Assembly (NCBI GenBank): GCA_036566745.1
Contig: DATCVR010000295.1
Coordinates: 1-23,044 of the forward strand
Reading direction: 5' to 3'
From: DATCVR01 sp036566745
GTDB taxonomy: Bacteria; Actinomycetota; Actinomycetes; Jiangellales; Jiangellaceae
Length of the DNA stretch: 23,044 nucleotides
The notes beneath the pieces were generated by a model. The model saw only the letters and a list, made by a program, of their open reading frames with translations, made no database searches and was not told the DNA's origin. Of the stretch, positions 7,178 to 14,160 are shown piece after piece (within the stretch, counting starts at the first letter, position 1; each line of letters opens with the position of its first letter). The translations under genes were made by a program, and so were the position numbers.

Positions 7178-7618
7178 GTGACGTCCGTCGTACACGATCT
7201 CGCCAGCACAGCCGCTGAGCTCCAGCACGCGTTCCACCGCCACGTCGGCATGAGTCGGTCACGCGCCACAGTGCTGGCAGCGATGCCTGCGAACGGAGAA
7301 ATCAGTCAGGCTCGTCTGCGGCAGTCACTCGAATTCGACGGCGCCGCGCTGACCCGCCTGGTCCAGGTGTTGGAGCGGGATGGCCTGGTCGTGCGCCGGC
7401 TGGATCCCGCCGACAATCGGTTCACCCTCGTCTCTCTGACGGCGTCGGGCCGCGCCGCAGTAGCCGACCTGGCTGCCGCGCACGAGGCATTCCTAGATCG
7501 ACTGCTACGCGAGGTCACTGCCGAGGACGAGCAGGTGGTGCGCCACGTCCTTGCGACCCTGCGTGCGGCCTGCTCCGACCAGCCAGTACCACCTGACCTC
7601 TCGAGGAGTACTTCATGA
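7178..7618 (+). CDS. MarR-family transcriptional regulator
   Basis: This 146-residue protein has the MarR winged helix: RATVLAAMPANGEISQARLR, FDGAALTRLVQVLERDGLVV, then RRLDPADNRFTLVSLTASGR. The DxR-type wing (LDPADNRF) is the family signature. Starts at TTG 7142 and ATG 7148 are also in frame, but they lie in the promoter/operator and have no ribosome binding site. GTG 7178 gives a normal N-terminus and may be leaderless. Its stop overlaps the SnoaL start as ATGA (7615-7618), so the two are translationally coupled. It is divergent from the ArsR operon. It probably represses itself and the SnoaL gene through the TTGTGTATCACAA site. Confidence 0.87.
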   Translation: MTSVVHDLASTAAELQHAFHRHVGMSRSRATVLAAMPANGEISQARLRQSLEFDGAALTRLVQVLERDGLVVRRLDPADNRFTLVSLTASGRAAVADLAAAHEAFLDRLLREVTAEDEQVVRHVLATLRAACSDQPVPPDLSRSTS

Positions 7619-7953
7619 CCGAGTCTGGAGTCCTGGCCCGCCGGGTCTACGAGGCCGTCAACGCCCAAGATCTGGCAGCCATCGACCAGCTGTTCGCGCC
7701 TGACGTCGTACGGCACGCCCGTCGCGAGGTCGGCATCGATGCCGCCCGCCGCTCGGTGGTCGAGGCTTTCGCCGCCGCACCGAGTCTGCGGTTCGTCGTG
7801 GAAGACGTGCTGAGCGACGGCGACCGCGCAGCGCTGCGTGTCACCGTGCGAGGCGTCCCCACCGGGCCTGACGGAGTCCCGCCGACAATCTTGGAGATCT
7901 TCCGGTTCCATGAGGACAAGGTCGTCGAGATCTGGGGCGCCGGGACGTCCTAG
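7615..7953 (+). CDS. SnoaL-like (NTF2-fold) small protein
   Basis: This 112-residue protein of the NTF2-like/SnoaL-like group forms a cone-shaped fold used by polyketide cyclases, ketosteroid isomerases and many binding proteins. Recognisable segments are RRVYEAVNAQDLAAIDQLFA, PDVVRHAR and EIFRFHEDKVVEIWGAGTS at the C-terminus. GAGGAG at 7603-7608 sits 6 bases before the ATG, which overlaps the MarR stop. Being coupled to MarR, it likely acts on or binds the regulator's inducer, which is an inference from layout. The substrate is unknown. Confidence 0.85.
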   Translation: MTESGVLARRVYEAVNAQDLAAIDQLFAPDVVRHARREVGIDAARRSVVEAFAAAPSLRFVVEDVLSDGDRAALRVTVRGVPTGPDGVPPTILEIFRFHEDKVVEIWGAGTS

Positions 7954-8012
7954 CGGCGCCGACAGTCGCCGATGGTCCCGCTGGACTCGGTGCACAGACG
8001 AGCCGGGGAGGC

Positions 8013-9503
8013 TCAGCGGGGCGGGGGAGCGTCCTTCACCCAGGGCCACGGGTCGGTGTGCTGGCCGTCGAGGCGCACCTCGAAGTGGAGGTGGGGCCCG
8101 GTGGAGTAGCCCGTGGACCCGATCGAGCCGATGACCTGGCCCTTCTCGACGCGCTGGCCCTTGGACACCATCAGATTGGGCTGGTGGGCGTACATCGTGG
8201 TGAGCCGCTGCCCGTTGAACTCGCCGTGGTCGATGACCACCATGTTGCCGTAGGCGTTGTTCCACTTCGCCTCGATGACCGTTCCGGCGTCGGCGGCGTA
8301 GATCTTGCCGTCGCCGCGCCCGAAGTCGAGCCCGGTGTGGATCTTGACGTAGCCCAGGATGGGGTGCAGTCGCGGCCCGTACTCCGAGGTGGTCGATCCG
8401 GTGCCGGGCCGGACGAACGTGCCGGTGCCGTACCCGGGGCCGTAGTTCCCCACGGCGAGTTGCTGGCCCAGCGCGGTCGACTCGTTGATCATCTCCATGT
8501 AGCGCTGGTAGTCCTCGAGGCGGGCCTGCCGGGCCAGCGAGAGCGCGTACTCGTACCTGTCGCTCTTGTCGGCCAGCACGGCCTGGGCCTGCGCGGCGGT
8601 CTGCTCGGTGACCTCCTTGGACCGCCGGGCGGCGGAGGCTTCGTCGGCGAGTTGCTGCTTCTGCCGGCGCTGGCCCTCGAGCCTGGCCTTGGCGTTGCGG
8701 AGATCGGCCTGGTCGGCGGCAAGGTCGCCCAGCGCGGAGTCGCCGGCCCGCATCAGCGTGCGCATGCCCACGTAGCGGTCGGTGAGCTCGGTGGGCGTCT
8801 CGGCGGAGAGGACGACCCCGAGAGTAGCCAGGCTGTTGCCCTGGTAGGCCTCGTTGGCCACGGCGGCGAGGGTCGTGCGGGTCTGAGCGGTGCGCTCGGT
8901 GATCGCGTCGATCTCGCGCTGGGTGCGTGCGGCGCTCTGCTCGGCGAGCTGGAGCTGCTTCTGGGCCTCGGTGTCCGCAGCGCGAGCGGCTTCGGCCGCC
9001 ATCGAGGCCGCGGCGAGGAGCCCCTGGGCTCCGTCGATCTCGCCGAGCACCTGCTGGAGGAGCCGCTGCGCCTCCGCCACGGCCACCGTCTGGGCTCCTT
9101 CGAGGGCCTCGGCGTAGGCGTCGTCGGGGTCCTTGCGCTCGGTGTCGTCCGGGTTGGGCGGTTCCTCGGTGTCCGGCGGGGGCGAGGTGGGCGGTGGGGA
9201 CGTCGGCGGAGGTGTGGTGGGTGGAGGGGTCGTCGGAGGCGTGGTCGGCGTCGTCGGCGTCGGGGTGGGATCCGGGGTGGTCGTGGCCGTGGGTGTGGGG
9301 TCAGGGGTGGTGCTGCCGGAGGGCTCGGCGGTGGGATCCGGGGTCGCCGTGCCCGTTGCCGTGGGCGTGGGCTGTGTGGGCGTGCCGCTGCCGGACGGGC
9401 TGGGTCCGGGATCGGTGGCGGCGCCCGCCGCAGCGGGCAGGGCGAGGACGAGTGCCGCCGAGGCCACGACAGCCGCCATGGCCCGGTGCCGGAATACCCG
9501 CAT
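8013..9503 (-). CDS. secreted M23-family peptidoglycan endopeptidase with coiled coil
   Basis: This 496-residue exported protein has a signal peptide at residues 1-28 (RHRAMAAVVASAALVLALPA, then AAGAA). Residues about 29-125 form a Pro/Thr/Ser-rich linker, about 135-345 a long Ala/Gln/Glu-rich coiled coil, and about 380-496 an M23 (LytM) metallopeptidase domain. The zinc ligands His389 and Asp393 (HTGLD) and His473 (HLHFE, 471-475) are present, as is catalytic His440 (MYAH). Such proteins cleave stem-peptide cross-links, and coiled-coil versions often act in division or are themselves activators. ATG 9503 is preceded by AGGAGA at 9513-9518. The linker lies between the signal peptide and the coiled coil and would span the wall. 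It is divergent from the phosphatase and sits between uppP and that conserved run. Confidence 0.93.
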   Translation of the reverse strand: MRVFRHRAMAAVVASAALVLALPAAAGAATDPGPSPSGSGTPTQPTPTATGTATPDPTAEPSGSTTPDPTPTATTTPDPTPTPTTPTTPPTTPPPTTPPPTSPPPTSPPPDTEEPPNPDDTERKDPDDAYAEALEGAQTVAVAEAQRLLQQVLGEIDGAQGLLAAASMAAEAARAADTEAQKQLQLAEQSAARTQREIDAITERTAQTRTTLAAVANEAYQGNSLATLGVVLSAETPTELTDRYVGMRTLMRAGDSALGDLAADQADLRNAKARLEGQRRQKQQLADEASAARRSKEVTEQTAAQAQAVLADKSDRYEYALSLARQARLEDYQRYMEMINESTALGQQLAVGNYGPGYGTGTFVRPGTGSTTSEYGPRLHPILGYVKIHTGLDFGRGDGKIYAADAGTVIEAKWNNAYGNMVVIDHGEFNGQRLTTMYAHQPNLMVSKGQRVEKGQVIGSIGSTGYSTGPHLHFEVRLDGQHTDPWPWVKDAPPPR

Positions 9504-9698
9504 CTGCTGCTTGTCTCCTTCCGGTCCGCGGCCCGAGCCTTGGTGGATCCCCCGTGTGGAGCCGCGAACGTCAGGTGCGCTCCCGTCATGCCTAGTCCAT
9601 TCGGCCCATGTCCGCGACCCCGAACGGACCGAATTTTCCCGAGAACTGCGACGTAACTGTACAAAACGTGCCTGAAATCGTGGTAATCAGCGCTCTCG

Positions 9699-9704
9699 TA
9701 GGCT
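9699..9704 (+). promoter_or_regulatory. candidate -10 box, leaderless promoter of the phosphatase
   Basis: TAGGCT lies 7 bases before ATG 9712, and no Shine-Dalgarno sequence is present. This spacing would place transcription initiation at or next to the start codon. Confidence 0.5.
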
Positions 9705-9711
9705 GCACGTC

Positions 9712-10413
9712 ATGCCCGTCGTCCTCCTGGTCCGCCACGGCCGTACCGCCGCCAACGTCTCCGGCGTGCTCGCCGGACGAACCCCGGGGATCGTCCTCGA
9801 CGAGTCCGGGCGCGACCAGGCCCGGGCCGTGCGTACGCGACTGGACGGGCTCGTGGCGGCCGACGTCGTCAGCAGTCCGCTCGAGCGCTGTGTCGAGACG
9901 GCGTCCGCGCTGGTCGACGACCCGGCCACGCTCCGGCTCGACGACCGCTTGCTGGAGTGCGATTACGGCGGCTGGACCGGGCGCCGTCTCTCCGATCTGC
10001 GGCGAACCAAGCTCTGGCGGGTCGTCCAGGAGCACCCGGCCGGCGCCGTCTTCCCCGGCGGGGAGTCCCTGCGAGCCGTCCAGGCCCGGGCGGTCGAGGC
10101 GGTCCGCGAGCACGACGCCCGGATCGCCGCCGAGTCCGGCCCCGACGCCGTCTGGATCGCGGTCTCCCACGGCGACGTCATCAAGGCGATCGCCGCCGAG
10201 GCCCTCGGAATGCACCTCGACCTGTTCCAGCGCCTCGTCGTCGACCCCGGCTCGGTCACTGCGATCTCCTACACCGACCGGCGGCCCTTCGTCCTGCGGC
10301 TCAACGACACCAGCGGGCATCTTGCCGCATTCAGCCCGCCCCGGCGCAGGCGGCGGCGAGCCCCGACCAGCGACGCCGTCGTCGGCGGGGGACGCGGCGG
10401 GCCGGCACGTTAG
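9712..10413 (+). CDS. histidine phosphatase superfamily protein (MSMEG_4193 type)
   Basis: This 233-residue phosphatase of the phosphoglycerate-mutase-like superfamily has all catalytic elements: RHG at 8-10 (His9 is the phospho-acceptor), SSPLERC with Arg59, general acid Glu82 in LLECDYGGW, and SHGD with His153. The order and length match the MSMEG_4193/Rv2135c group, which I recall lying next to DUF3090 and SCO1664-family genes across actinobacteria. The C-terminus carries an Arg run (211-216) and a Gly-rich tail. It starts the conserved run phosphatase-DUF3090-SCO1664-mshC. The substrate is not established. The genomic partner set suggests a small-molecule or protein phosphate rather than central glycolysis. 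Confidence 0.92.
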   Translation: MPVVLLVRHGRTAANVSGVLAGRTPGIVLDESGRDQARAVRTRLDGLVAADVVSSPLERCVETASALVDDPATLRLDDRLLECDYGGWTGRRLSDLRRTKLWRVVQEHPAGAVFPGGESLRAVQARAVEAVREHDARIAAESGPDAVWIAVSHGDVIKAIAAEALGMHLDLFQRLVVDPGSVTAISYTDRRPFVLRLNDTSGHLAAFSPPRRRRRRAPTSDAVVGGGRGGPAR

Positions 10414-10416
10414 GGT
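10411..10416 (+). promoter_or_regulatory. candidate -10 box inside the phosphatase stop, for DUF3090
   Basis: TAGGGT begins on the phosphatase TAG stop codon and lies 7 bases before GTG 10424. DUF3090 could therefore have its own leaderless promoter as well as read-through from the phosphatase. Confidence 0.5.
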
Positions 10417-10423
10417 CGTGTGC

Positions 10424-10990
10424 GTGGTCGCCCAGGTATTCCGATTCGACGATCCTGAACGCTTCGTGGCCGGCACCGTCGGTGCGCCCGGCCAGCGCAG
10501 CTTCTTCCTCCAGGCGCGCGACGCCCGCCGCCTCACCACCGTGGTGCTCGAGAAGGAACAGGTCTCCGTTCTGGCCGAGCGAGTCGACGTCATGCTCGAC
10601 GAGGTCCTGCGTCGCAGCCGCGGAGTCGCCTCGGTGCCGGCCATCGCCCCGGCCGACACCGAGGACCTCGACCCGCTCGACCAGCCCATCGTCGAGGAGT
10701 TCCGGGTCGAGACCATGACCCTGACGTGGGACGACGACCTCGAACGGGTCGTGATCGCGGCCTACGCGCCCTCCGAGGACGACACCGCCGCCGAGCCCCC
10801 CGACGACCCGGAGGAGTCCGACCGCGACGTCCTGGTCGTGCGGCTCAGCGGCGCCGGCGCGCGCGCCTTCGTCCGCCGCGCCCAGGCACTCGTCGCAGCC
10901 GGCCGGCCCCCGTGTCCGCTGTGCGGGCTGCCGCTCGACCCCGAGGGTCACATCTGCCCGCGCCAGAACGGCTACCGGCGCCGGGACTGA
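10424..10990 (+). CDS. DUF3090 family protein with C-terminal zinc-ribbon-like motif
   Basis: This 188-residue protein carries the DUF3090 signature: QVFRFDDPERFVAGTVGAPG, then QRSFFLQARDARRLTTVVLE, then VEEFRVETMTLTWDDD. It ends with CPLCGLPLDPEGHICPRQNG, in which two CxxC-type cysteines and a later His/Cys could bind zinc. GTG 10424 gives MVAQVF, aligning with the usual N-terminus. GTG 10418 is the only close alternative. Its function is unknown, and it is found almost only in actinobacteria beside the phosphatase and SCO1664-family genes, as here. The SCO1664-family gene starts 8 bases after its stop, so the two are probably one transcript. Confidence 0.9.
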   Translation: MVAQVFRFDDPERFVAGTVGAPGQRSFFLQARDARRLTTVVLEKEQVSVLAERVDVMLDEVLRRSRGVASVPAIAPADTEDLDPLDQPIVEEFRVETMTLTWDDDLERVVIAAYAPSEDDTAAEPPDDPEESDRDVLVVRLSGAGARAFVRRAQALVAAGRPPCPLCGLPLDPEGHICPRQNGYRRRD

Positions 10991-10998
10991 CGTCAGTC

Positions 10999-11853
10999 AT
11001 GGACACACTGGCGCTGCTGCGCGAGGGCGAGCTGACCGTCGACGGCCGGCTGACCGTGGCCTCCAACCTCACGCTGGTGGGCGAGGTCGCGCTCGGCGAC
11101 GAGCGGCTGCGTTGCGTGTACAAGCCGATAGCGGGCGAGAGCCCACTCTGGGACTTCTCCGACGGCAGCCTGGCCGGCCGCGAGGTCGCCGCCTACGAGC
11201 TGTCGGTGGCGGCCGGCTGGGACGTCGTGCCGCCCACCGTGCTGCGTGCCGACGGCCCGATGGGTTCGGGCATGTGCCAGGCGTGGATCGACCAACCCGA
11301 CGAGGTCCGGGCCTGGGTGGACGTCGTCGGTTTGGACGACGTTCCCGACGGCTGGCTGCCGATCCTCGAGGCGATCGACGGTGACGGCGCACCGGTCGTG
11401 CTCGTCCACGCCGACGACCCGCTCCTGCGCCGGCTCGCCCTGTTCGACGTGGTCGTCAACAACGCCGACCGCAAGGGCGGTCACGTGCTGACCCAGGTGT
11501 CGTCGGCCGCGGGCATCGTGGGCGGCGTCGGTGATGCCGGTGATCCCGGTGATGCCGGAGGCCCGGCGGGCGTTGTCGGCGTGGTCGGCGTCGACCACGG
11601 GGTGTCGTTCCACACCGATCCCAAGCTGCGCACAGTGCTGTGGGGGTGGGCGGGCGACGAGCTGAACGCCGGCGAGCTGGACCGACTCGACGCGCTCCGG
11701 AGCACCCTTGGCGGAGCGCTGGGGGAGCGGCTCGGCGAGCTGATCAGCGCCGACGAGGTCGAGGCCACAGCGCGGCGGGTCGACGACCTCACCACGTCCG
11801 GGCGGCTGCCGGTTCCCACGGGTCGGATGCCGGTTCCCTGGCCGCTGTTCTGA
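10999..11853 (+). CDS. SCO1664 family PI3/4-kinase-like protein
   Basis: This 284-residue protein of the actinobacterial SCO1664 family is a distant relative of phosphatidylinositol 3/4-kinases and HipA-like kinases. Visible kinase-like elements are VYKPIAGE with Lys42, REVAAYELS (61-69), VVVNNADRKGGHVL with Asp157, and VDHGVSFH with Asp199, followed by LRTVLWGWAGDEL. An insertion of Gly/Ala/Asp/Val-rich sequence at about 167-196 separates the last two motifs, where most relatives have a short loop. The DNA there holds three 9-bp repeats. Whether it phosphorylates lipid, protein or a small molecule is unknown. Pairing with a phosphatase gene two positions upstream suggests opposed activities. 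ATG 10999 follows DUF3090 by 8 bases without a strong ribosome binding site. Confidence 0.88.
   Translation: MDTLALLREGELTVDGRLTVASNLTLVGEVALGDERLRCVYKPIAGESPLWDFSDGSLAGREVAAYELSVAAGWDVVPPTVLRADGPMGSGMCQAWIDQPDEVRAWVDVVGLDDVPDGWLPILEAIDGDGAPVVLVHADDPLLRRLALFDVVVNNADRKGGHVLTQVSSAAGIVGGVGDAGDPGDAGGPAGVVGVVGVDHGVSFHTDPKLRTVLWGWAGDELNAGELDRLDALRSTLGGALGERLGELISADEVEATARRVDDLTTSGRLPVPTGRMPVPWPLF
11530..11556 (+). repeat. three tandem 9-bp units inside the SCO1664-family gene
   Basis: GGTGATGCC, GGTGATCCC and GGTGATGCC follow each other in frame and encode the GDAGDPGDA part of the low-complexity insertion. This points to expansion by replication slippage. Confidence 0.8.
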
Positions 11854-11858
11854 GGATC

Positions 11859-11864
11859 TAGGGT
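11859..11864 (+). promoter_or_regulatory. candidate -10 box, leaderless promoter of mshC
   Basis: TAGGGT starts 6 bases after the SCO1664-family stop and lies 7 bases before ATG 11872. No Shine-Dalgarno sequence precedes the mshC start. Confidence 0.5.
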
Positions 11865-11871
11865 CGGGCAT

Positions 11872-13098
11872 ATGCGAGCCTGGACCAGCCCTGACCTTCC
11901 CGTGCTGCCCGGACGCGGCGTGCCGCTACGCCTGCACGACACGTCGTCGGGGACGGTCCTGCCCACCTCGCCCGGCCCGGTGGCGTCGATGTACGTCTGC
12001 GGCATCACGCCCTACGACGCCACTCATCTGGGGCACGCCGCCACGTACGTCGCTTTCGACCTGGTGAACCGAGTGTGGCGCGACGCCGGGCACGACGTGC
12101 GTTACGTCCAGAACGTCACCGACATCGACGACCCACTGCTCGAGCGTGCCGCCCAGACCGGCGAGGACTGGCGCGAGCTGGCGCAGTCCCAGACCCAGCT
12201 GTTCCGCGACGACATGGCCTGGCTGCGGGTGCTCGCTCCGGCCCAGTACATCGGCGCGGTCGAGGCGATTCCGATCGTCCTCGAGCTGATCGAGCGGCTG
12301 AAAGACGCCTCGGCCGTGTACGACGTCGACGGCGATCTGTACTTCTCGGTGCGCTCGGACGCGACGTTCGGGTCGGTCGCCGGGCTCGACGACGCCACGA
12401 TGCGAGCGGTGTTCGCCGAACGCGGTGGCGACCCGGACCGGCCGGGCAAGCAGGACCCCCTCGACTGCCTGCTCTGGCAGCGCGAACGCCCCGGCGAGCC
12501 GTCGTGGCCAGGCCCGTTCGGCCGTGGTCGTCCCGGGTGGCACATCGAGTGCACGGCCATCGCGCTGCGCTACCTGGGTGAGGGGTTCGACGTCCAGGGC
12601 GGCGGCAGCGACCTCGCGTTCCCGCACCACGAGATGTGTGCGGCCGGGGCTCACGTCGCCACGGGGACGCGCCCCTTCGCCCAGGCCTACGTGCATGCCG
12701 GCATGGTGGGCCTCCACGGCGAGAAGATGTCGAAGTCGCTCGGCAACCTCGTGTTCGCCTCGGGCCTGCGTGCCGACGCCCACGACCCGGGTGCGGTGCG
12801 ATTGGCCCTGATCTCCTCGCACTACCGAGCCGACCGCGAGTGGACCGACGAGGTGCTGGCCGTCGGCGAGGAGAGGCTGGCGCGCTGGCGGGCGGCCGTG
12901 TCTGCTCAGGTCGGTCCGGATGCGATGGGGCTGCTCGCCGACGTGCGGGGCCGGCTCGCCGACGATCTCGACACGCCTGCCGCGCTCGCCGCGATCGATC
13001 GCTGGGCCGACGAGGCCCGAGTGGGAGGCGGCACCGACCCGTCCGCCCCGCAGCTGGTCCGGACACTCGTCGACGCGTTGCTGGGCGTGGCGCTGTAG
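11872..13098 (+). CDS. mshC: cysteine-1D-myo-inosityl 2-amino-2-deoxy-glucopyranoside ligase MshC
   Basis: This 408-residue enzyme joins cysteine to GlcN-Ins with ATP in mycothiol biosynthesis, and it is a paralogue of cysteinyl-tRNA synthetase. The HIGH-type motif is TPYDATHLGHAATYV (46-60), with Cys43 and Thr46 at the positions known for mycobacterial MshC. Further zinc-site residues appear as Cys227 in GWHIEC and His252 in PHHE, and EKMSKSLGN holds KMSKS at 285-289. The short C-terminus, without a CysS anticodon-binding domain, and the absence of tRNA-binding extensions support MshC over CysS. ATG 11872 is preceded by a -10-like hexamer rather than a ribosome binding site. It ends the conserved phosphatase-DUF3090-SCO1664 run and is convergent with the RIO kinase. 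The organism should therefore make mycothiol. Confidence 0.95.
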   Translation: MRAWTSPDLPVLPGRGVPLRLHDTSSGTVLPTSPGPVASMYVCGITPYDATHLGHAATYVAFDLVNRVWRDAGHDVRYVQNVTDIDDPLLERAAQTGEDWRELAQSQTQLFRDDMAWLRVLAPAQYIGAVEAIPIVLELIERLKDASAVYDVDGDLYFSVRSDATFGSVAGLDDATMRAVFAERGGDPDRPGKQDPLDCLLWQRERPGEPSWPGPFGRGRPGWHIECTAIALRYLGEGFDVQGGGSDLAFPHHEMCAAGAHVATGTRPFAQAYVHAGMVGLHGEKMSKSLGNLVFASGLRADAHDPGAVRLALISSHYRADREWTDEVLAVGEERLARWRAAVSAQVGPDAMGLLADVRGRLADDLDTPAALAAIDRWADEARVGGGTDPSAPQLVRTLVDALLGVAL

Positions 13099-13106
13099 CG
13101 CTCGCC

Positions 13107-13196
13107 GGAATGATCACGTTCAGCAGGCGATCACCTGCGCCGGCATGCCTACAGGCCTCGTGATGCGGGCGATTCCCTGCTGAACGTGATCATTCC
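13107..13196. repeat. dispersed repeat copy B: complete 90-bp palindromic, MITE-like element
   Basis: The element begins GGAATGATCACGTTC and ends with the exact reverse complement. The terminal inverted repeats are 21 bp and perfect (13107-13127 and 13176-13196). The 48-base centre is partly self-complementary and shares the CATGCCT, CAGGCCTCGTG and GCGGG blocks with copy D in the same register. It lies between the convergent mshC and RIO-kinase genes, so its RNA hairpin could also terminate transcription. No clear target-site duplication is visible next to the ends. Confidence 0.88.
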
Positions 13197-13218
13197 AGGG
13201 CCAGGGCCAGGGCCAGGG
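13195..13218. repeat. CCAGGG hexamer microsatellite, four units
   Basis: Four exact tandem copies of CCAGGG start at the last two bases of copy B and run to 5 bases before the RIO-kinase stop codon. This is a likely slippage-prone tract. Confidence 0.85.
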
Positions 13219-13223
13219 GACGG

Positions 13224-14096
13224 TCAGCCGAACGCCTGGGCGACCAGTTCGGCGAACAGCTCCTGGTCGTCGACCTCGAGGCCTCGAGCACCGAACCACC
13301 CGCAGACGTTGCGGCAGTCGCGTTGCAGGAAGTCCATGCCCTGCGGGTTGCCCACAATGTCGATGATCTGCGGAAGGTCGATGATCACCAGGCGATCTCC
13401 CTGGGCCAGGATGTTGTAGGGCGAGAGGTCGCCGTGGGCCCATCCTGATCGCGCGAGCGTGCCCATGGCGTCACGGAGCTGGTCGTAGTACGAGGCCAAC
13501 AGGGTCGGGTCCGGCCTGGTCTGGGCGAGCCGAGGCGCGGCCTCGCCGTCGACATGGATGAACTCCATGAGCACTTCGGTGCCGTCGATCTGCACCGGAT
13601 ACGGCACCGGTACCCCGGCCAGCCAGAGGTCGCGCAGGGCCACGAACTCGGCGTACGCCCATTGCCCGGAGGCGACGGCGCGTCCGTGGGCGGACTTCTT
13701 GGCCATTGCTCGGGCGTCACGACTGCGGCGGGTGCGGCGCCCCTCGACATAGGAGGCGCTGCGGTGGAACGTGCGGTGCTCCTCGCTGCGGTAGCGCTTG
13801 GCCGCGAGCAGGGAACGACGGTCCGCCCGGCCGGGGACGGCGCGCTCGAGCAGGAAGACGTCGGCTTCCTTGCCGGTCTTGAGCACGCCGAGCTCCGTGT
13901 CGACGGCTGCCTGCTCGGTCACGACCCAGTCGGGCCTGGGCTCGGGTCCGCGGGCCCCGCGCTCGACATCGAGCCAGGTGGACCAGCGTTGGTCGGGCCC
14001 GGGATCGTCGACCTCGTCGAACGCAAGGTCCCACTGCGGGGTGCTGGTGAAGGTGTCAGAACGGTCGTACTCGTCGTCGAAGAGACGCGAAGTCAT
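13224..14096 (-). CDS. RIO-type serine/threonine kinase
   Basis: This 290-residue atypical protein kinase/ATPase of the RIO family has a nucleotide loop replaced by TGKEADVFLLER (74-85), Lys100 in LLAAKRYR, the catalytic loop HGDLSPYNIL (221-230) with Asp223, and the metal-binding Asp240 in IIDLPQ. The YVEGRRTRRSRDARAMAKKS segment (116-135) fits the flexible RIO region. ATG 14096 has CAGGAG at 14107-14112. The frame stays open to 14183, but the extra residues are Arg/Ser-rich and not conserved. A short overlapping ORF with a strong ribosome binding site precedes it. RIO kinases act in ribosome maturation in eukaryotes and archaea, and the bacterial role is unclear. The gene is convergent with mshC. 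Confidence 0.92.
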   Translation of the reverse strand: MTSRLFDDEYDRSDTFTSTPQWDLAFDEVDDPGPDQRWSTWLDVERGARGPEPRPDWVVTEQAAVDTELGVLKTGKEADVFLLERAVPGRADRRSLLAAKRYRSEEHRTFHRSASYVEGRRTRRSRDARAMAKKSAHGRAVASGQWAYAEFVALRDLWLAGVPVPYPVQIDGTEVLMEFIHVDGEAAPRLAQTRPDPTLLASYYDQLRDAMGTLARSGWAHGDLSPYNILAQGDRLVIIDLPQIIDIVGNPQGMDFLQRDCRNVCGWFGARGLEVDDQELFAELVAQAFG

Positions 14097-14160
14097 GCGT
14101 GGTGCTCCTGAGGTGAGAAGAGGCGGTGCGGGTGAGCGCACCCGAGACATCGATAGACAT
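14056..14160 (-). CDS. possible leader/upstream small ORF overlapping the RIO-kinase start
   Basis: This 34-residue ORF begins MSIDVSGALTRTASSHLRST. It has a perfect AAGGAGG at 14169-14175, 8 bases before its ATG, the strongest ribosome binding site I noticed in the window. It runs through the RIO-kinase start in another frame and ends 41 bases inside that gene. This layout suits a translationally coupled leader peptide. I recognise no family, and it has no Cys or other attenuation-type codon run. It may equally be fortuitous. Confidence 0.35.
   Translation of the reverse strand: MSIDVSGALTRTASSHLRSTTHDFASLRRRVRPF

Noticed and set aside
8058..9656. Open frame of about 530 codons on the plus strand opposite the M23 peptidase
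   Set aside because: The product is Gly/Val/Arg-rich and mirrors the Pro/Thr linker and coiled coil of the real gene. It has no recognisable domain.
9600..9680. MtrA-type binding site (GTAAC repeats) controlling the M23 peptidase
   Set aside because: Only a single GTAAC is present near 9654 and no second half-site at the proper spacing.
11872..13098. Cysteinyl-tRNA synthetase (cysS)
   Set aside because: The protein is short, ends after a small helical tail, carries Cys43/Thr46 as in MshC, and lies beside the usual mshC neighbours.
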